DNA from: Spisula solida
Taxonomy: Eukaryota > Mollusca > Bivalvia > Venerida > Mactridae
Direction of reading: 5' to 3'
DNA: 64,000 nt
Assembly (NCBI GenBank): GCA_947247005.1
Contig: OX365948.1
Location: forward strand, 33,670,601-33,734,600
Shown in pieces: positions 63,381 to 64,000 of this stretch. Below the pieces are notes generated by a model. It searched no databases and was not told the origin of the DNA. It worked only from the letters and a program-made list of their open reading frames with translations. Position 1 is the first letter of the stretch, and each line of letters starts with the position of its first letter. The translations under genes were made by a program, and so were the position numbers.

Positions 63381-64000
63381 GTGCTCCCAGGTAATAGATA
63401 AAAGTTTGAATTTTTTCGTATACTCTAGAGTGGTGAGTGTAAGCTTTGGTTGTAAATCCGGGTCCTGGTCTCCAAATAACCTAGTTTAAACAGTAGATTG
63501 GGTTTTTGTTTGTTGATCCTGGTATAAGCCAAGTAATCTTATAAGCGAGTATATTCAGTATAGTAATAAGTTAACTAACAACAAAATGGGAAGATGCTAA
63601 ACATACCTATTGTAATTTGTACCAGAATAATGTTCCTGCCTATAAAATCTTTATATTATATTTAATTATGACTGAAAACATATAAGACAGTAGCATATCA
63701 GACAGTAGATGTAAACATGGAAGTAAACGATAACTGTACATAAAGCATACAGAGATAAGTTATAAAATCATTATAAACTAGGAGGGTTTATTACACAAAA
63801 ACCTATGTCACCCTCAAACAGGGCTATCACTAGCCTCCAAAAGGTAAATTTGACTCTTCATTTTCCATGATCAAAGGGCCATAACTCAAAAATCATCAGA
63901 CCTAAAATTCCTGACAAGATGCATGACTGTATACATGTATGTGAAGTTTGATGAAATCAGGCCAGCAGTTAAGGAGAACAAGCAAAGGCAAACTTAGTGT
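63381..64000. other. LMBRD1 intron, window edge
   Basis: No exon of LMBRD1 or other gene is recognisable here. The last 150 bp contain a CATAACTCAAAAATCATCAG string similar to one near 54450 and may be the edge of another dispersed repeat. Confidence 0.4.

Overview
This window looks like nuclear DNA from an intron-rich, AT-rich, transposon-dense invertebrate. It is most likely a bivalve mollusc or another lophotrochozoan; this is inferred from the style of the genes and repeats, not from a database match. There are no operons, ribosome binding sites or prokaryotic genes. Almost all listed short ORFs lie in introns or repeats.

Three conserved eukaryotic genes can be assembled exon by exon, with matching splice phases. 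(1) DPH5, the diphthine methyl ester synthase of the diphthamide pathway, is on the minus strand from 15783 to 595 (8 exons, 285 aa, complete). (2) UBE3C, a HECT-type E3 ubiquitin ligase with an N-terminal IQ motif, is on the plus strand from 16075 to 44859 (21 exons, about 1098 aa, complete). (3) LMBRD1, the lysosomal cobalamin-transport escort protein, is on the minus strand from 62717 to 50751 (11 exons, about 399 aa; its N-terminal exons lie beyond base 64000). DPH5 and UBE3C are head to head across 291 bp that carry CRE, E-box, ETS-like and CCAAT motifs, so they probably share a bidirectional promoter. UBE3C and LMBRD1 converge across about 5.9 kb of repeat-filled intergenic DNA. The three are unrelated housekeeping functions: translation-factor modification, proteasomal ubiquitination and lysosomal vitamin B12 export.

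The rest is mostly mobile and tandem DNA. DPH5 intron 6 holds a 6.25-kb element with inverted repeats of about 270 bp and a 5 to 7 bp target duplication. Smaller TIR elements (MITEs, several with TA or 8-bp target duplications), tRNA-derived SINEs, a decayed LINE reverse transcriptase, minisatellites and (TA)n tracts fill the other introns.

The most unusual object is in UBE3C intron 6 (22431-29636). It is a 7.2-kb composite with split direct repeats, A1 - 3.7 kb - B1/A2 - 0.7 kb - B2. No protein is recognisable in it. The 250-bp A module resembles a promoter. The 1173-bp B module carries an array of at least 13 short hairpins whose stems differ from one another by compensatory changes around a constant four-base loop. 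Just downstream, the 3' splice site and the first bases of UBE3C exon 7 occur in six 64-bp tandem copies.
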